A DNA stretch of 32,167 bases, taken from assembly GCA_023301545.1 (NCBI GenBank), contig JALZUI010000055.1, positions 1-32,167 on the forward strand, written 5' to 3'. This DNA is from Akkermansiaceae bacterium (lineage in GTDB: Bacteria > Verrucomicrobiota > Verrucomicrobiia > Verrucomicrobiales > Akkermansiaceae). Each line of letters begins with the position of its first letter. Positions within the stretch are counted from its first letter, which is position 1. The position numbers were made by a program, and so were the translations under genes. Below, in pieces: positions 1 through 9,872 of this stretch. The notes under the pieces were generated by a model. It searched no databases and was not told the DNA's origin. It worked only from the letters and a program-made list of their open reading frames with translations.

Positions 1-893
1 AATCCGTGCGTGAGCAGCGTAGGCATCTCATCCTTCTCAAACCCCATCGCATGCAGCATACAAGGCCAGTAAATAGCGTGAGGAGGAACGAGAATATCTT
101 TCCCTATTACGTGCGTAACTTCACCTGTCCAGAGCTCTTTAAAATCAGGTAGTTCACTCCCTTCCGCCTTCTTGTAACCCGCAAAGGACACATAGTTAAT
201 CAAGGCATCAAACCAAACGTACGTTACAAATTCTGGGTCAAACGGAAGCTCAATCCCCCACTTTAGGCGCTCTTTCGGACGCGAGATACAGAGATCTCCT
301 TCACCCGCACGCTCGACGGCGTTAAGAACTTCGTTTTTACGAAAAGCGGGAATAATTTTGAGATCATCATTTTCGACAACCTCCTTAAGCCATGCCGCAT
401 GATCGGAGAGCTTAAAGTACCAGTTCTCTTCTTCAATCTCCACGACCTCGCCCCACTCAGGACCGAATTCGCCTTCCTCATTACGCTCACGGTCAGTAAG
501 GAACTGCTCTTGGCGCACGGAGTAAAACCCCTTATACCCTTTTTTATACAGCTGACCCTTCGACTCTAACTCTGTAAGGACCGCTTGCACACAAGCACGG
601 TGCTCATCATTAGTTGTCTCTGCCCAGCCATCGTATTGCAGGCCCAGCTTTTCCCAGAGTTTAGTAAACTTTTTTGTATTCTTCTTTACGAACGTTCCAG
701 GATGAATGCCTTCTTTCTCAGCCGTTTGTTGAATCTTTTGCCCATATTGATCAACCCCAGTCAGGAAAAAGACCTCATCTCCCTTAAAGCGACGATAACG
801 TGCAATAACATCGGCGAGTACTTTTTCATAGGCATGACCAATGTGAGGCGCGCCATTGGCGTAATCGATCGCGGTTGTGATGTAGTAAGGCAT
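1..893 (-). CDS. metG: methionyl-tRNA synthetase, N-terminal part (C-terminus beyond window)
   Basis: Reverse-strand translation from ATG at 893: MPYYITTAIDYANGAPHIGHAYEKVLADVIARYRRFKGDEVFFLTGVDQYGQKI..., class I HIGH-type motif (PHIGHAYE). Absent from the ORF track because no stop codon lies in the window. Confidence 0.96.
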   Translation of the reverse strand, partial: MPYYITTAIDYANGAPHIGHAYEKVLADVIARYRRFKGDEVFFLTGVDQYGQKIQQTAEKEGIHPGTFVKKNTKKFTKLWEKLGLQYDGWAETTNDEHRACVQAVLTELESKGQLYKKGYKGFYSVRQEQFLTDRERNEEGEFGPEWGEVVEIEEENWYFKLSDHAAWLKEVVENDDLKIIPAFRKNEVLNAVERAGEGDLCISRPKERLKWGIELPFDPEFVTYVWFDALINYVSFAGYKKAEGSELPDFKELWTGEVTHVIGKDILVPPHAIYWPCMLHAMGFEKDEMPTLLTHG

Positions 894-1061
894 AATTATA
901 GCTGTTGTAACCACAGATACCCGGGTAAGAACATTAGATTTTTTCAAAAAATCTCACCCCCTTATAAGAACGCTATAACAATCCCTTGCCCAAGCACCAA
1001 AAGAAGCCCTCCACGCCCTCGTCTTGACTATAGAAGCTTCTCAGCATATAGTCTGTTAATT

Positions 1062-2198
1062 ATGCGGTTCATTTCCTCTAGCCTCCTCATTATCCTCTCT
1101 TGCCTCGTCCTCAAGGCAGAGAAAAACACTGCATACCTATCCCTCAAGCTCGAAGTCGAGCGCTCCATTAAACTCGGAAACCAATACCTCCTCTCTAAAA
1201 TGGAAGATTCAGGAAGCTGGAGTGATGATGAACATCCAGCCCTGACCGCCCTCGCGCTGACCGCTCTCCAACGAGCCCCTCGGCCACACTCACAAGCTGA
1301 CCAAAATCAAATTAACACGGGTTACGAGTGGCTCCTCTCCCAGCAAAAAGACGACGGAGGGATCTATACCGAAGGACTGACGACCTATAATACCTCCACC
1401 GCCATAATGGCTCTCCTTGCCACCAAAAATCAGGACTATACCCCTTCCATATTACGCGCTCGATCCTTTCTCATTGGGCAACAAACTGATTGGGGTAAAA
1501 TAGGAAAATCTGATAACAAGTTCGACGGAGGAATCGGGTACGGCGGGACCTATAAGCACTCTGACATGTCCAACACCCACCTCGCACTCGAAGCAATCTA
1601 CCGCAGTAAAAGCATCGCTCTAGACACAGGCTCCGAGCAAGCCACCCTCAACTGGGACGCTGCCTTAAACTTCATCACACGTTGCCAAAACTTGACGAGT
1701 ACGAATGATCAAGCCTGGGCCTCCGATAACGAGCAAGACAAAGGAGGGTTCGTTTACTTCCCCGGAGATTCCAAAGCAGGCAAAAGAGCGTTAAAAGATG
1801 AATCCACCGCGCTCCGCTCCTACGGATCAATGTCCTACGCGGGGCTCCTCTCGCTAATCTTTGCTGAACTCCCAGCCGATGATCCGCGTGTCAGCGAAGT
1901 CACCAAATGGCTCTCTGAAAACTATACCGTAGAGGAAAATCCAGGAATGGAGCAACAAGGACTATACTATTACTATCAAGCCATGGCTAAGTGCCTCGCT
2001 GCCACCGGCCATCATCAGCTAACCCAAAAAGACGGGACTAAAATTGATTGGCGTCGTGAACTAGGCCGTAAGCTAGTCTCGGTGCAAAAAACGGATGGCT
2101 CCTGGATTAATGAAACCTCACGCTGGTGGGAAAACGATCCCGTTCTAGTAACGGCCTATTCGGTTCTAGCGCTGGAGCAGCTTCATTCGACAATGTAA
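1062..2198 (+). CDS. secreted prenyltransferase/squalene-oxidase-repeat protein (alpha/alpha toroid fold)
   Basis: Start trimmed from 585 to ATG 1062, giving a signal peptide (MRFISSSLLIILSCLVLKA). QW-like repeats such as KDDGGIYTEG..TYNTSTAIMALLA and KTDGSWINETSRWWENDPVLVTAYSVLALEQL. The 585-1061 part overlaps metG antisense. Confidence 0.8.
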   Translation: MRFISSSLLIILSCLVLKAEKNTAYLSLKLEVERSIKLGNQYLLSKMEDSGSWSDDEHPALTALALTALQRAPRPHSQADQNQINTGYEWLLSQQKDDGGIYTEGLTTYNTSTAIMALLATKNQDYTPSILRARSFLIGQQTDWGKIGKSDNKFDGGIGYGGTYKHSDMSNTHLALEAIYRSKSIALDTGSEQATLNWDAALNFITRCQNLTSTNDQAWASDNEQDKGGFVYFPGDSKAGKRALKDESTALRSYGSMSYAGLLSLIFAELPADDPRVSEVTKWLSENYTVEENPGMEQQGLYYYYQAMAKCLAATGHHQLTQKDGTKIDWRRELGRKLVSVQKTDGSWINETSRWWENDPVLVTAYSVLALEQLHSTM

Positions 2199-2262
2199 AT
2201 AAGGGCGAAATCAATTTATTTTAACCTCGCTTTTATCACCCCTTTCACTAAGACAAAACCTT

Positions 2263-3642
2263 ATGGCAGAACAGGCTCCACAAACAATTTTGGCGGTAGA
2301 TACCGATCATGATTTTTTAGAATGGGTAACCAAGCACCTCGAAATCGAAGGTGAGGTTAAAGTCCTGCGCTGTGACAACGCCCAGAAAGCGGTCAAAGTC
2401 GTACAAAAAACGCAAATCGACGTCCTGCTCGCAGCCTTCACACTGCAACCTTTTGAGGGAATAGAACTCCTCCGCCAAGCCCGAGCTAGCGATAAAAACA
2501 TCGTCCCTCTGCTTTACACTAATTCCCCTAGCACCGCCCAAATCATCGACGCCACACAGCAGGGCGCTAGAGATGTACTAAGGAAAGAGTCCCTCCCCTT
2601 TGAGCTCCGAACCGCGGCCGAAAGTGCCCTCCAATTTTCTGAAAGCCTCCGCTCCTCTGAGGAACGGAAAACGGACATGCCCAAAATCGATGGTCGGGTC
2701 AAAATGATTGGAGTCTCACGCCCCATTCAAGAAGTTTTCAAAACCGTAGGCCGAGTTGCCCAATCCGAAGCTCCTGTTCTCGTTATCGGGGAATCAGGTA
2801 CAGGGAAAGAACTCGTTGCCCACGCCATCCACGAGTACTCACCGCGCCGTAATAAAGAAATGATCGCCCTTAACTGTGGAGCCATTCCTGATAACCTTCT
2901 TGAGTCCGAACTCTTTGGCCACGAAAAGGGCTCCTTCACGGGCGCTAGCGCACGGCGGATTGGACGCTTTGAGCAGTGTGATCAATCAACCCTCTTCCTC
3001 GACGAAATCGGGGACATGCCACACACTGTACAGGTTAAGCTCCTCCGAGTACTCCAAGAAGGGACCTTTTCCCGTGTCGGTAGTAATGAAACGCTCAAAA
3101 CTGATGTCCGGATCGTGGCGGCTACTAACAAGGATCTCACCAAGGAAATCACCGAAGGGCGATTCCGTGAAGACCTCTACTACCGCCTTAATGTCATCGA
3201 CATCCAGCTTCCGCCTCTGCGTGACCGGCTCGAAGACATTCCCGTTCTTGCTCAATTCTTCTTGGAACGAATCACCAAGAAGCAAGGAATGGCTCAGATC
3301 AAACTCTCAGAAACTGCAATCCACAGCCTCAAACAACACCACTGGCCAGGCAACGTTAGAGAACTGGAAAATACCATCGCCCGTGCCTGTGCACTGAGTA
3401 CAACTGACATGCTCCTCCCCGAGGACATCCCTCTGACCAAAGGTGCCTTCGAAAGCGACGCCAAAATCAAAGAAGCGCTCAGCACCCTCCTGAGCAATGC
3501 CCCTACTAGTGGCCAAAATATTATCGAATGGGTTCAAAGTTCGTTGGTGCAATTGGCCGTAAATGAAAGCCCTGACAACCTCAAGGAAGCCGCTCGCAAG
3601 CTGGGAATCGACGTCGCCGAGCTTAAAACTCACCAAGGCTAG
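2263..3642 (+). CDS. NtrC-family sigma54-activator-like AAA+ protein with atypical receiver
   Basis: Walker A GESGTGKE, GSFTGA loop (ELFGHEKGSFTGA), Walker B TLFLDEIGDMP, RFREDLYYRLNV, WPGNVRELEN; receiver-like N-terminus. Confidence 0.93.
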   Translation: MAEQAPQTILAVDTDHDFLEWVTKHLEIEGEVKVLRCDNAQKAVKVVQKTQIDVLLAAFTLQPFEGIELLRQARASDKNIVPLLYTNSPSTAQIIDATQQGARDVLRKESLPFELRTAAESALQFSESLRSSEERKTDMPKIDGRVKMIGVSRPIQEVFKTVGRVAQSEAPVLVIGESGTGKELVAHAIHEYSPRRNKEMIALNCGAIPDNLLESELFGHEKGSFTGASARRIGRFEQCDQSTLFLDEIGDMPHTVQVKLLRVLQEGTFSRVGSNETLKTDVRIVAATNKDLTKEITEGRFREDLYYRLNVIDIQLPPLRDRLEDIPVLAQFFLERITKKQGMAQIKLSETAIHSLKQHHWPGNVRELENTIARACALSTTDMLLPEDIPLTKGAFESDAKIKEALSTLLSNAPTSGQNIIEWVQSSLVQLAVNESPDNLKEAARKLGIDVAELKTHQG

Positions 3643-3728
3643 CCTAACTTTTTGAGGCCTTTACAAAAAAGTGTGAAACCCTGCAACTTTTCTCAACTTC
3701 GCGAGTTCTATCATTTATACTAACCATT

Positions 3729-4085
3729 ATGAAACCAAGTAACCACCTCATTGATCATGACTCCTCACTTGAAGGCGATGCACTCTGGGATAGTCTTGAT
3801 CAGAACCCTCAGCACCAGCCTTCGCCTAATTTCGTACAAAACACCGTACGCGCAGCTCGCTTAAGCAAGGGTGAACATAAAAGCTGGGCCGCTCTATTTA
3901 CCAAGCCAGCCTTCGCGCTATCAGGGGTAACCGCGGCACTTGTCTTAGGCTTTAGTCTCTTTACCAATCAAGAAGCCCCAGTTGCCGATACAGGAAGCGA
4001 ATGGTATAACGCAGCCCTCTTAAGCGCTGCTGGTGACGCCCCCGAACTCTTTTCAGATACAGAGCTCGTCGCTATGATTTTCTAA
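3729..4085 (+). CDS. small single-TM protein, possibly anti-sigma-factor-like
   Basis: 118 aa; acidic N-terminal region, one hydrophobic segment (PAFALSGVTAALVLGFSLF), short C-terminal domain. Function inferred from layout only. Confidence 0.6.
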   Translation: MKPSNHLIDHDSSLEGDALWDSLDQNPQHQPSPNFVQNTVRAARLSKGEHKSWAALFTKPAFALSGVTAALVLGFSLFTNQEAPVADTGSEWYNAALLSAAGDAPELFSDTELVAMIF

Positions 4086-4113
4086 ACAAGATTACTCGCG
4101 TTTTATGGAGCGC

Positions 4114-4794
4114 TTAGAGAGATTTCAAACTCCTAGAAGCTACCATAAACTGCACAAGTGCTATACTCCTACTGCCTTCGTCGTGGATTTTATTAATGAT
4201 CTCTCTACCTAGTAAAAGAGCGTCTTCTTTGAAAATTGTCTCTGTCAATTCGACATCAATTCCAAGATGAAAAAACTTTTCGTTAATCAGCTTCTCAGCT
4301 TCTCCATTTGGAGCCACTCTCTTCAGAAGCGCTGTAAGGACTGAATGAAAATCTTGGAAATTAATATGGCCTTCAAGTGACTCTTCCTTCGTATGGTCGC
4401 TCGGGTCATTCTCTGTAGACGTATTCTCCCCCGATTCTGGTTTCCCGATGGAGGCAGCAGGTAATGAAAACGAACCGAAAACCGAACGAATATTTTTTTC
4501 TGTTTCATTAGCAGACGCCCTTGGGTCTAACTGGACGAGCACAATACACGTCTCAAAAATACAAACTTGGAGAATCAAGCTCCCCGTCTTAAACATTAAG
4601 CCATTCAGACTCCTCTTCCCCGCAGTAAGCGAATAATAAAGGCTTGAGACCGTTTTCGCTACTACCGAGGCGGATTCAGTTGTAAGAATAAGCTGATTCT
4701 CTATAATCCCTCCGTCTAAGTCTGCAATCGCTAGACTTTCTACTTCTTCGTTCTCGTAGACTAGGTCAATTAATTCACTCAATTTCTGGTTCAT
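4114..4794 (-). CDS. roadblock/LC7-like domain protein with separate C-terminal helical domain
   Basis: Start moved from 4854 to internal ATG 4794 (MNQKLSELIDLVYENEEVESLAIADLDGGIIE...) because the upstream portion overlaps the 97-aa ORF. Alternation of strands/helix resembles roadblock/LC7; family call by eye. Confidence 0.6.
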   Translation of the reverse strand: MNQKLSELIDLVYENEEVESLAIADLDGGIIENQLILTTESASVVAKTVSSLYYSLTAGKRSLNGLMFKTGSLILQVCIFETCIVLVQLDPRASANETEKNIRSVFGSFSLPAASIGKPESGENTSTENDPSDHTKEESLEGHINFQDFHSVLTALLKRVAPNGEAEKLINEKFFHLGIDVELTETIFKEDALLLGREIINKIHDEGSRSIALVQFMVASRSLKSL

Positions 4795-4816
4795 AATGTT
4801 ATTATCTTGAGATTTT

Positions 4817-5110
4817 TTACTCCCCCATGGAATCAAGCAGTTCGTCATAAACACATGCGTCCCCTACATTAACTACCCCGTGAGCTTTAGTGACCTTGGA
4901 CTGCTCTACTAGTTCAACAGTAGCAGCAAGTGTCCAAGCTGACTCATAACAAATAAAAGAAAAGTCGCCAGGTTTCGCTAATTCATTACGAATAGGACTC
5001 AAGGCCTGATTGATGTATTCTAGATTTTGAGCAATTAAGACCTCAGTCTCTTCCATACAATCACTAATAACCTTACCTTTTTCTACAGTGTATGTCGTGA
5101 CGTCTTTCAT
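4817..5110 (-). CDS. hypothetical protein, 97 aa
   Basis: Intact ORF tightly packed between same-strand genes; no recognised motif. Confidence 0.65.
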   Translation of the reverse strand: MKDVTTYTVEKGKVISDCMEETEVLIAQNLEYINQALSPIRNELAKPGDFSFICYESAWTLAATVELVEQSKVTKAHGVVNVGDACVYDELLDSMGE

Positions 5111-5134
5111 TTTATTATTTTTCTAATTAATACC

Positions 5135-5863
5135 CTATAAGGCTTCTGCTAAGCGTTCCGCTAATGACTCAGGTAATCCGGCTTTCAAGATTCTTTCCAT
5201 GACTGACTGAACATCATATTCCACACGTCTAAACTCGATCGTGCCTTCTATCCTGTCGAAAATCACATAACTAGCTCTCTCATCCTTATCACGTGGTTGG
5301 CCTACTGAACCTACATTCACAAGGTATTTAGCTTTCGGGTCTAATGATATAGTTTGGTCCTCTAATTTCACACAACCGTTTTCATTATGCATGAAGCTCA
5401 TTGGGCGATGAGTATGACCATAGAAACAAACTGGAACCTTTTGCTTCTTAAGTTGTAGCGAGGCATCCAGCCTGCGGTACACGTAATCCCATTCTTCTGG
5501 ATTAGTGAGTGTGGCATGCACTAGAGAGTTTCTTCCTATACGTCGCTCATATGGAAGGCTGCCCAACCACTCACGCTGATTCGCACTCAACTTAGAACGC
5601 GTCCACAACATGGCCTCTTTCGCCTCAGGATTAAAAGAGACTAGATCACAATCCCGGGCCGCGTATTCATCATGATTACCCTTAATCGTAATACAGTTTA
5701 AACTTTGAACTCTAGACAAGCAAGCGTCAGGGTCAGGTCCGTACCCTACAACATCACCTAAGCAAACGTAATCGCTAACCTTTAGAGATTCGGCATCAGA
5801 TAACACCGCTTCTAGCGCCGTTTCATTAGCATGGATGTCCGATATGATTGCAATTTTTGACAT
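5135..5863 (-). CDS. calcineurin-like metallophosphoesterase (YfcE/MJ0936-like)
   Basis: Motifs SDIHAN, GDVVGYGPDPDAC, GNHDE, HATL, GHTHRPM, NVGSVGQPRD. Confidence 0.93.
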   Translation of the reverse strand: MSKIAIISDIHANETALEAVLSDAESLKVSDYVCLGDVVGYGPDPDACLSRVQSLNCITIKGNHDEYAARDCDLVSFNPEAKEAMLWTRSKLSANQREWLGSLPYERRIGRNSLVHATLTNPEEWDYVYRRLDASLQLKKQKVPVCFYGHTHRPMSFMHNENGCVKLEDQTISLDPKAKYLVNVGSVGQPRDKDERASYVIFDRIEGTIEFRRVEYDVQSVMERILKAGLPESLAERLAEAL

Positions 5864-5909
5864 TTTCGGTGAAAATAGGTTCTAAATGTAGAATTTACCC
5901 TTTGGTATT

Positions 5910-5937
5910 TATATAACAAGACTAATTTTTCATTCAA
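5910..5937 (-). promoter_or_regulatory. candidate sigma70 promoter for the metallophosphoesterase operon
   Basis: Minus strand TTGAAT (5932-5937), 16-bp spacer, TATATA (5910-5915), about 45 nt before ATG 5863. Confidence 0.4.
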
Positions 5938-6022
5938 TCCAACAACCTATAGATTATCGCGTCAATCTCGCATGAAAACGTCATCATCGTATTATAAGGT
6001 AAGACAATTTCAGATTGCAGAA

Positions 6023-8776
6023 TCAAACCGCCAAGCTCTTCTTCGCCTCAGCTTCTAACTCAGCTACCTTGTCCAGTTCAGGAGCCGCTCCACGAGCTTG
6101 GTCTGGCTTACCTCCTCCTTTTCCACCCGCAATAGGCCCCAAGGTCTTGATTAAGTCACCTGCTTTAAATCCATTTGCTTGGCCAGTAGTGCCAGAATAC
6201 GCTCCTAAATGCAACTTGGCACCGTCATTAACAATTACAAATGCGGCGTGGGCAAACTGACGCTTTTTGAACCCGTTGAGTAATTCCTGTAATAAACTAG
6301 GGTCGCCTTCAATGTTGAGTACGATATTTTTAGTCTCGTCTAATTCCTCGGTAAGGAGCTCATCAGCAATCATAGCCGCGTTAGCAGCAGCGGCTTTCTT
6401 GACCGCTTTTTCAGCCTCAGCAGCCGCGTCCTTAGTTGAGGCAAGAACCTGTTTGAGATCTCTTAAGCTGTTTCCTGAAGAATACGCTGCCGTCACGGCT
6501 GGTAATTCCATTTTATTCAGCTTTGCATTAGCTCCATTGAGCTTTTCGTTTGCTTGTGCGATTTCAGCGTTAAGAACCTCCGTTTGCTCGGTAATGTATT
6601 CCTCCGCAGCGGCTCCACAAACCGCTTCAATTCGGCGCACTCCAGAAGCTACCGCTTCTTCTTTTTTAATCAAAAACTGACCTAAATCACGTGTATTTCC
6701 AACGTGTGAACCACCACAAAGTTCCATCGAATACCCATCAAGCGCTAGAGCTGCTCCGCCAATTTGAACAACCCGGACATCCTCTCCGTATTTATCCCCG
6801 AAGAATTGCATAATGTCCTCACGCTCTTTAATATCAGCATGCTTCACCTCCTGCCAACTCACCACGCCTTCTTCTGTGATCTTGCCGTTCACTACGTTCT
6901 CAAGTTCATTCACTTGATCCGCCGAGAGTGCAGCGGAGTTAAAGTCAAAGCGTAAGCGGTCTTCACTAACCATTGAACCCGCTTGAGAGGCTTCTTTCGA
7001 AACACACTGATGCAGCGCCCAGTGTAGAAGGTGCGTAGCGGTATGGTGACTAGAAATCGCCTGGTGGCGGGTACTATCAACCGCGAGTTCAACTTGACCT
7101 GAGACCTTAACGCCTGCCGGTAGCATGTGAACAATCGCATCGCCCACCTGCAGAACGGACATCACAGGGTGACCTGCGAGCGTACCTGTATCACCTGTTT
7201 GGCCACCTTTTTCGACGTAGAAGGGAGACTTGTCAGTAATGACGAATGTCCCCTCTTCCCGCGCCTCAACTTGCACTACCGTCGCCGTGGCTTCGTTTGT
7301 ATCAAAACCGACGAACTCAGTAACGACCTCAGTATTTATATCAACCGCGCGAACGATCTCGGACTTCTGAGCAGCACGAGCACGATTACGTTGTTCTTCC
7401 ATGCAACGCTCAACTTCGCCTTCATCAAGCGAAAGCCCATTTTCACGACAAAGGAGAGCAGTGAGGTCAATTGGGAAACCAAAGGTGTCATAGAGCTTGA
7501 ACGCTTGCTCTGCAGGGAAATCATTCCCGCTCATCCCAGCTTGTACATCTGCAAATAACTTCAGGCCTCGGTCTAATTTTTCGTTAAAGCTTTTCTCTTC
7601 ACGATCCAGTGTATCCTTAATCAGTTGAGCCTTTTCGGTCAGCTCAGGGAAGATCGAGAGTTGCTCCGCCAGAACATCGACAAGTTGGCTCAAGAATAGG
7701 TTTTGACCTGAAAAACCGAGCGCACGTCCATAACGCACAGCTCTACGCAGGATACGACGGAGCACATAGTTACGTCCATTATTTCCAGGCTGAATCCCAT
7801 CCGCAATAGACAGAGACAATGTCCGAAGGTGATCCGCAATAACACGACATGCGATAGCGACCTCTAACACCGCCGCATCATCATTCGCACCGGGATCATG
7901 CGGATAAATATCTACGTAGGTTTTCCCGCTCATTTCCTCTAACTTAGCGAAAATTGGTTGAAATACATCCGTAGCGTAGTTTGAGATACGTTTATTAAAG
8001 TTCGTCAGACCATCCGTGTTTTGCATGATCGAGCAAATACGCTCAAACCCCATACCCGTATCAACGTGCTTCGCAGGAAGGTCTCGGAAAGTGCCATCTG
8101 CCTCAGCATTGTATTGAATAAAGACTAAGTTCCAAATCTCAATACACTGATCAGAATCCGCGTTCACAAGCTTACGCCCACTAGCAGCGTCTCCATCAGG
8201 CGAAATATTAATATGTAATTCGGAGCAAGGACCACACGGGCCAGTCTCTCCCATCATCCAGAAATTGTCCTTCACATCACCATTAACAATGTGAATGTCA
8301 GGATCGAGCCCTTCACGCTCAAAGAGAGCTTTCCAAATATCGTAAGCCTCTTGGTCAAAGCTACTTGGGTCATTTTCCGTAGGGGCATAAACTGTTGCGT
8401 AAAGACGCTCTGCAGGCATTCCCCATACCTTCGTTATCAGCTCCCAAGCCCACTCAATTGCTTCAGGCTTAAAGTAGTCGCCAAACGACCAGTTCCCCAA
8501 CATTTCGAAAAATGTGTGGTGGTATGTATCGTAACCGACATCCTCTAAATCGTTGTGCTTACCACCAGCTCGGATACACTTTTGCGTATCAGCTGCACGT
8601 GGTGGAGCATACGGCGCATTTTCTGTCCCTAGGAAGTAGGGAACAAACTGATTCATCCCAGCATTAGTAAAAAGAAGACCTGGGGATTGCGGTAAGAGAG
8701 AGGCCGACGGCACGATTGTGTGCTGCTTACTAGTAAAGAAATCGAGAAAGCTTTGGCGGATTTCAGCTGAAGTCAT
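6023..8776 (-). CDS. alaS: alanyl-tRNA synthetase
   Basis: MTSAEIRQSFLDFFTSKQHTIVPSASLLPQSPGLLFTNAGMNQF..., CGGSHVGNTRDLG; start trimmed from 8842 to ATG 8776. Confidence 0.98.
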   Translation of the reverse strand: MTSAEIRQSFLDFFTSKQHTIVPSASLLPQSPGLLFTNAGMNQFVPYFLGTENAPYAPPRAADTQKCIRAGGKHNDLEDVGYDTYHHTFFEMLGNWSFGDYFKPEAIEWAWELITKVWGMPAERLYATVYAPTENDPSSFDQEAYDIWKALFEREGLDPDIHIVNGDVKDNFWMMGETGPCGPCSELHINISPDGDAASGRKLVNADSDQCIEIWNLVFIQYNAEADGTFRDLPAKHVDTGMGFERICSIMQNTDGLTNFNKRISNYATDVFQPIFAKLEEMSGKTYVDIYPHDPGANDDAAVLEVAIACRVIADHLRTLSLSIADGIQPGNNGRNYVLRRILRRAVRYGRALGFSGQNLFLSQLVDVLAEQLSIFPELTEKAQLIKDTLDREEKSFNEKLDRGLKLFADVQAGMSGNDFPAEQAFKLYDTFGFPIDLTALLCRENGLSLDEGEVERCMEEQRNRARAAQKSEIVRAVDINTEVVTEFVGFDTNEATATVVQVEAREEGTFVITDKSPFYVEKGGQTGDTGTLAGHPVMSVLQVGDAIVHMLPAGVKVSGQVELAVDSTRHQAISSHHTATHLLHWALHQCVSKEASQAGSMVSEDRLRFDFNSAALSADQVNELENVVNGKITEEGVVSWQEVKHADIKEREDIMQFFGDKYGEDVRVVQIGGAALALDGYSMELCGGSHVGNTRDLGQFLIKKEEAVASGVRRIEAVCGAAAEEYITEQTEVLNAEIAQANEKLNGANAKLNKMELPAVTAAYSSGNSLRDLKQVLASTKDAAAEAEKAVKKAAAANAAMIADELLTEELDETKNIVLNIEGDPSLLQELLNGFKKRQFAHAAFVIVNDGAKLHLGAYSGTTGQANGFKAGDLIKTLGPIAGGKGGGKPDQARGAAPELDKVAELEAEAKKSLAV

Positions 8777-8920
8777 GCCGTCTTCTAGCCCTAAGCCGTC
8801 GATGCTTGCAACTTTTTTCCACCCGTACTTCGGCAGAAACACCCCCTATTCTGTAGGAGAAATCGACAAATCTTGTATATTCAGAGTTTACTAGCCTCCA
8901 TTTCCAGCCTAAATATAGTT

Positions 8921-9796
8921 ATGAAAATCGGTATCTACGTCAATCCTACCAAAAAAGAAGCAACCTCTGCCTTACAAACTATTATCACCGAGCTTAAAAA
9001 GCACGGAATGACTTACCTGTTAGACGTAGAAGCCGGAGAACTTATCGGGGAAACGGGTTCTCCTAACTTTTTTGAAAACGTGGATCTCGTCCTCTCCCTA
9101 GGCGGAGATGGCACCATGCTGGAGTGTGTTCACCGCATGGAAGGTCACTTCCACGTTCCTATTGCTGGAGTAAACATCGGAACGCTCGGCTTTCTCACGA
9201 CCTGTACCGATGAAAACTTTGCCGACTACGCTAAGCACCTCGCCAACGACGGGCTCCGTAGTGTCTGTATCGACATCATCGAGGTTGAGATGAAAGAAAT
9301 CGACAAGGGTGTACAAAAATTCTGGGCCCTCAACGAAGTCACCCTCATGCGTGGACTTACAGGCCGACTAGTCGTCATCGAGGCCGAGATCGATGGACAA
9401 GACCTCACCGAATACCATGCCGATGGACTAATCGTAGCCACCCCTACAGGCTCTACAGCCTACTCCCTCGCAGCAGGAGGCCCCATCATCGCCCCAGGTT
9501 CTGGAGTGTTCGTTGTCAACCCGATCTGCCCTCACACCATGAGTAATCGAGCCCTCGTTGTTCCTAACACCTCCGTGATCACCCTTAAGGCTGACGATAA
9601 AGAGCCTATCCGCTTCACCGCCGATGGTCGCGCCGTCCTAAAACTAGACACCTCTTACCCTGTAACAATCAAGAGCGCAGAGCAGAAACTCCAGCTCCTC
9701 CAAATGCCTAACAGCACGTACTACGAAAAACTCCGCAGTAAACTAGGCTGGGCAGGAGGACTCAACCAGCTCCCTACCTGCGAGGAGCGTTCGTAA
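8921..9796 (+). CDS. nadK: NAD kinase
   Basis: LSLGGDGTMLECVHRM, GVNIGTLGFLT, VATPTGSTAYSLAAGGPI; start trimmed to ATG 8921 (MKIGIYVNPTKKEA). Confidence 0.96.
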   Translation: MKIGIYVNPTKKEATSALQTIITELKKHGMTYLLDVEAGELIGETGSPNFFENVDLVLSLGGDGTMLECVHRMEGHFHVPIAGVNIGTLGFLTTCTDENFADYAKHLANDGLRSVCIDIIEVEMKEIDKGVQKFWALNEVTLMRGLTGRLVVIEAEIDGQDLTEYHADGLIVATPTGSTAYSLAAGGPIIAPGSGVFVVNPICPHTMSNRALVVPNTSVITLKADDKEPIRFTADGRAVLKLDTSYPVTIKSAEQKLQLLQMPNSTYYEKLRSKLGWAGGLNQLPTCEERS

Positions 9797-9872
9797 GCCT
9801 GCTGGGCATTAATAAACCGCCCTTCAATTCTTTCTTGAAATTTTCACGGTAGTTTGTTTTCCTTCCTCCCTC

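Noticed and set aside
585-1061. N-terminal extension of the squalene-cyclase-repeat ORF
   Set aside because: Overlaps metG antisense; the signal peptide begins at ATG 1062.
2876-3397. 173-aa + strand ORF inside the sigma54-activator-like gene
   Set aside because: Out-of-frame overlap with intact AAA+ motifs; Ser-rich low-information translation.
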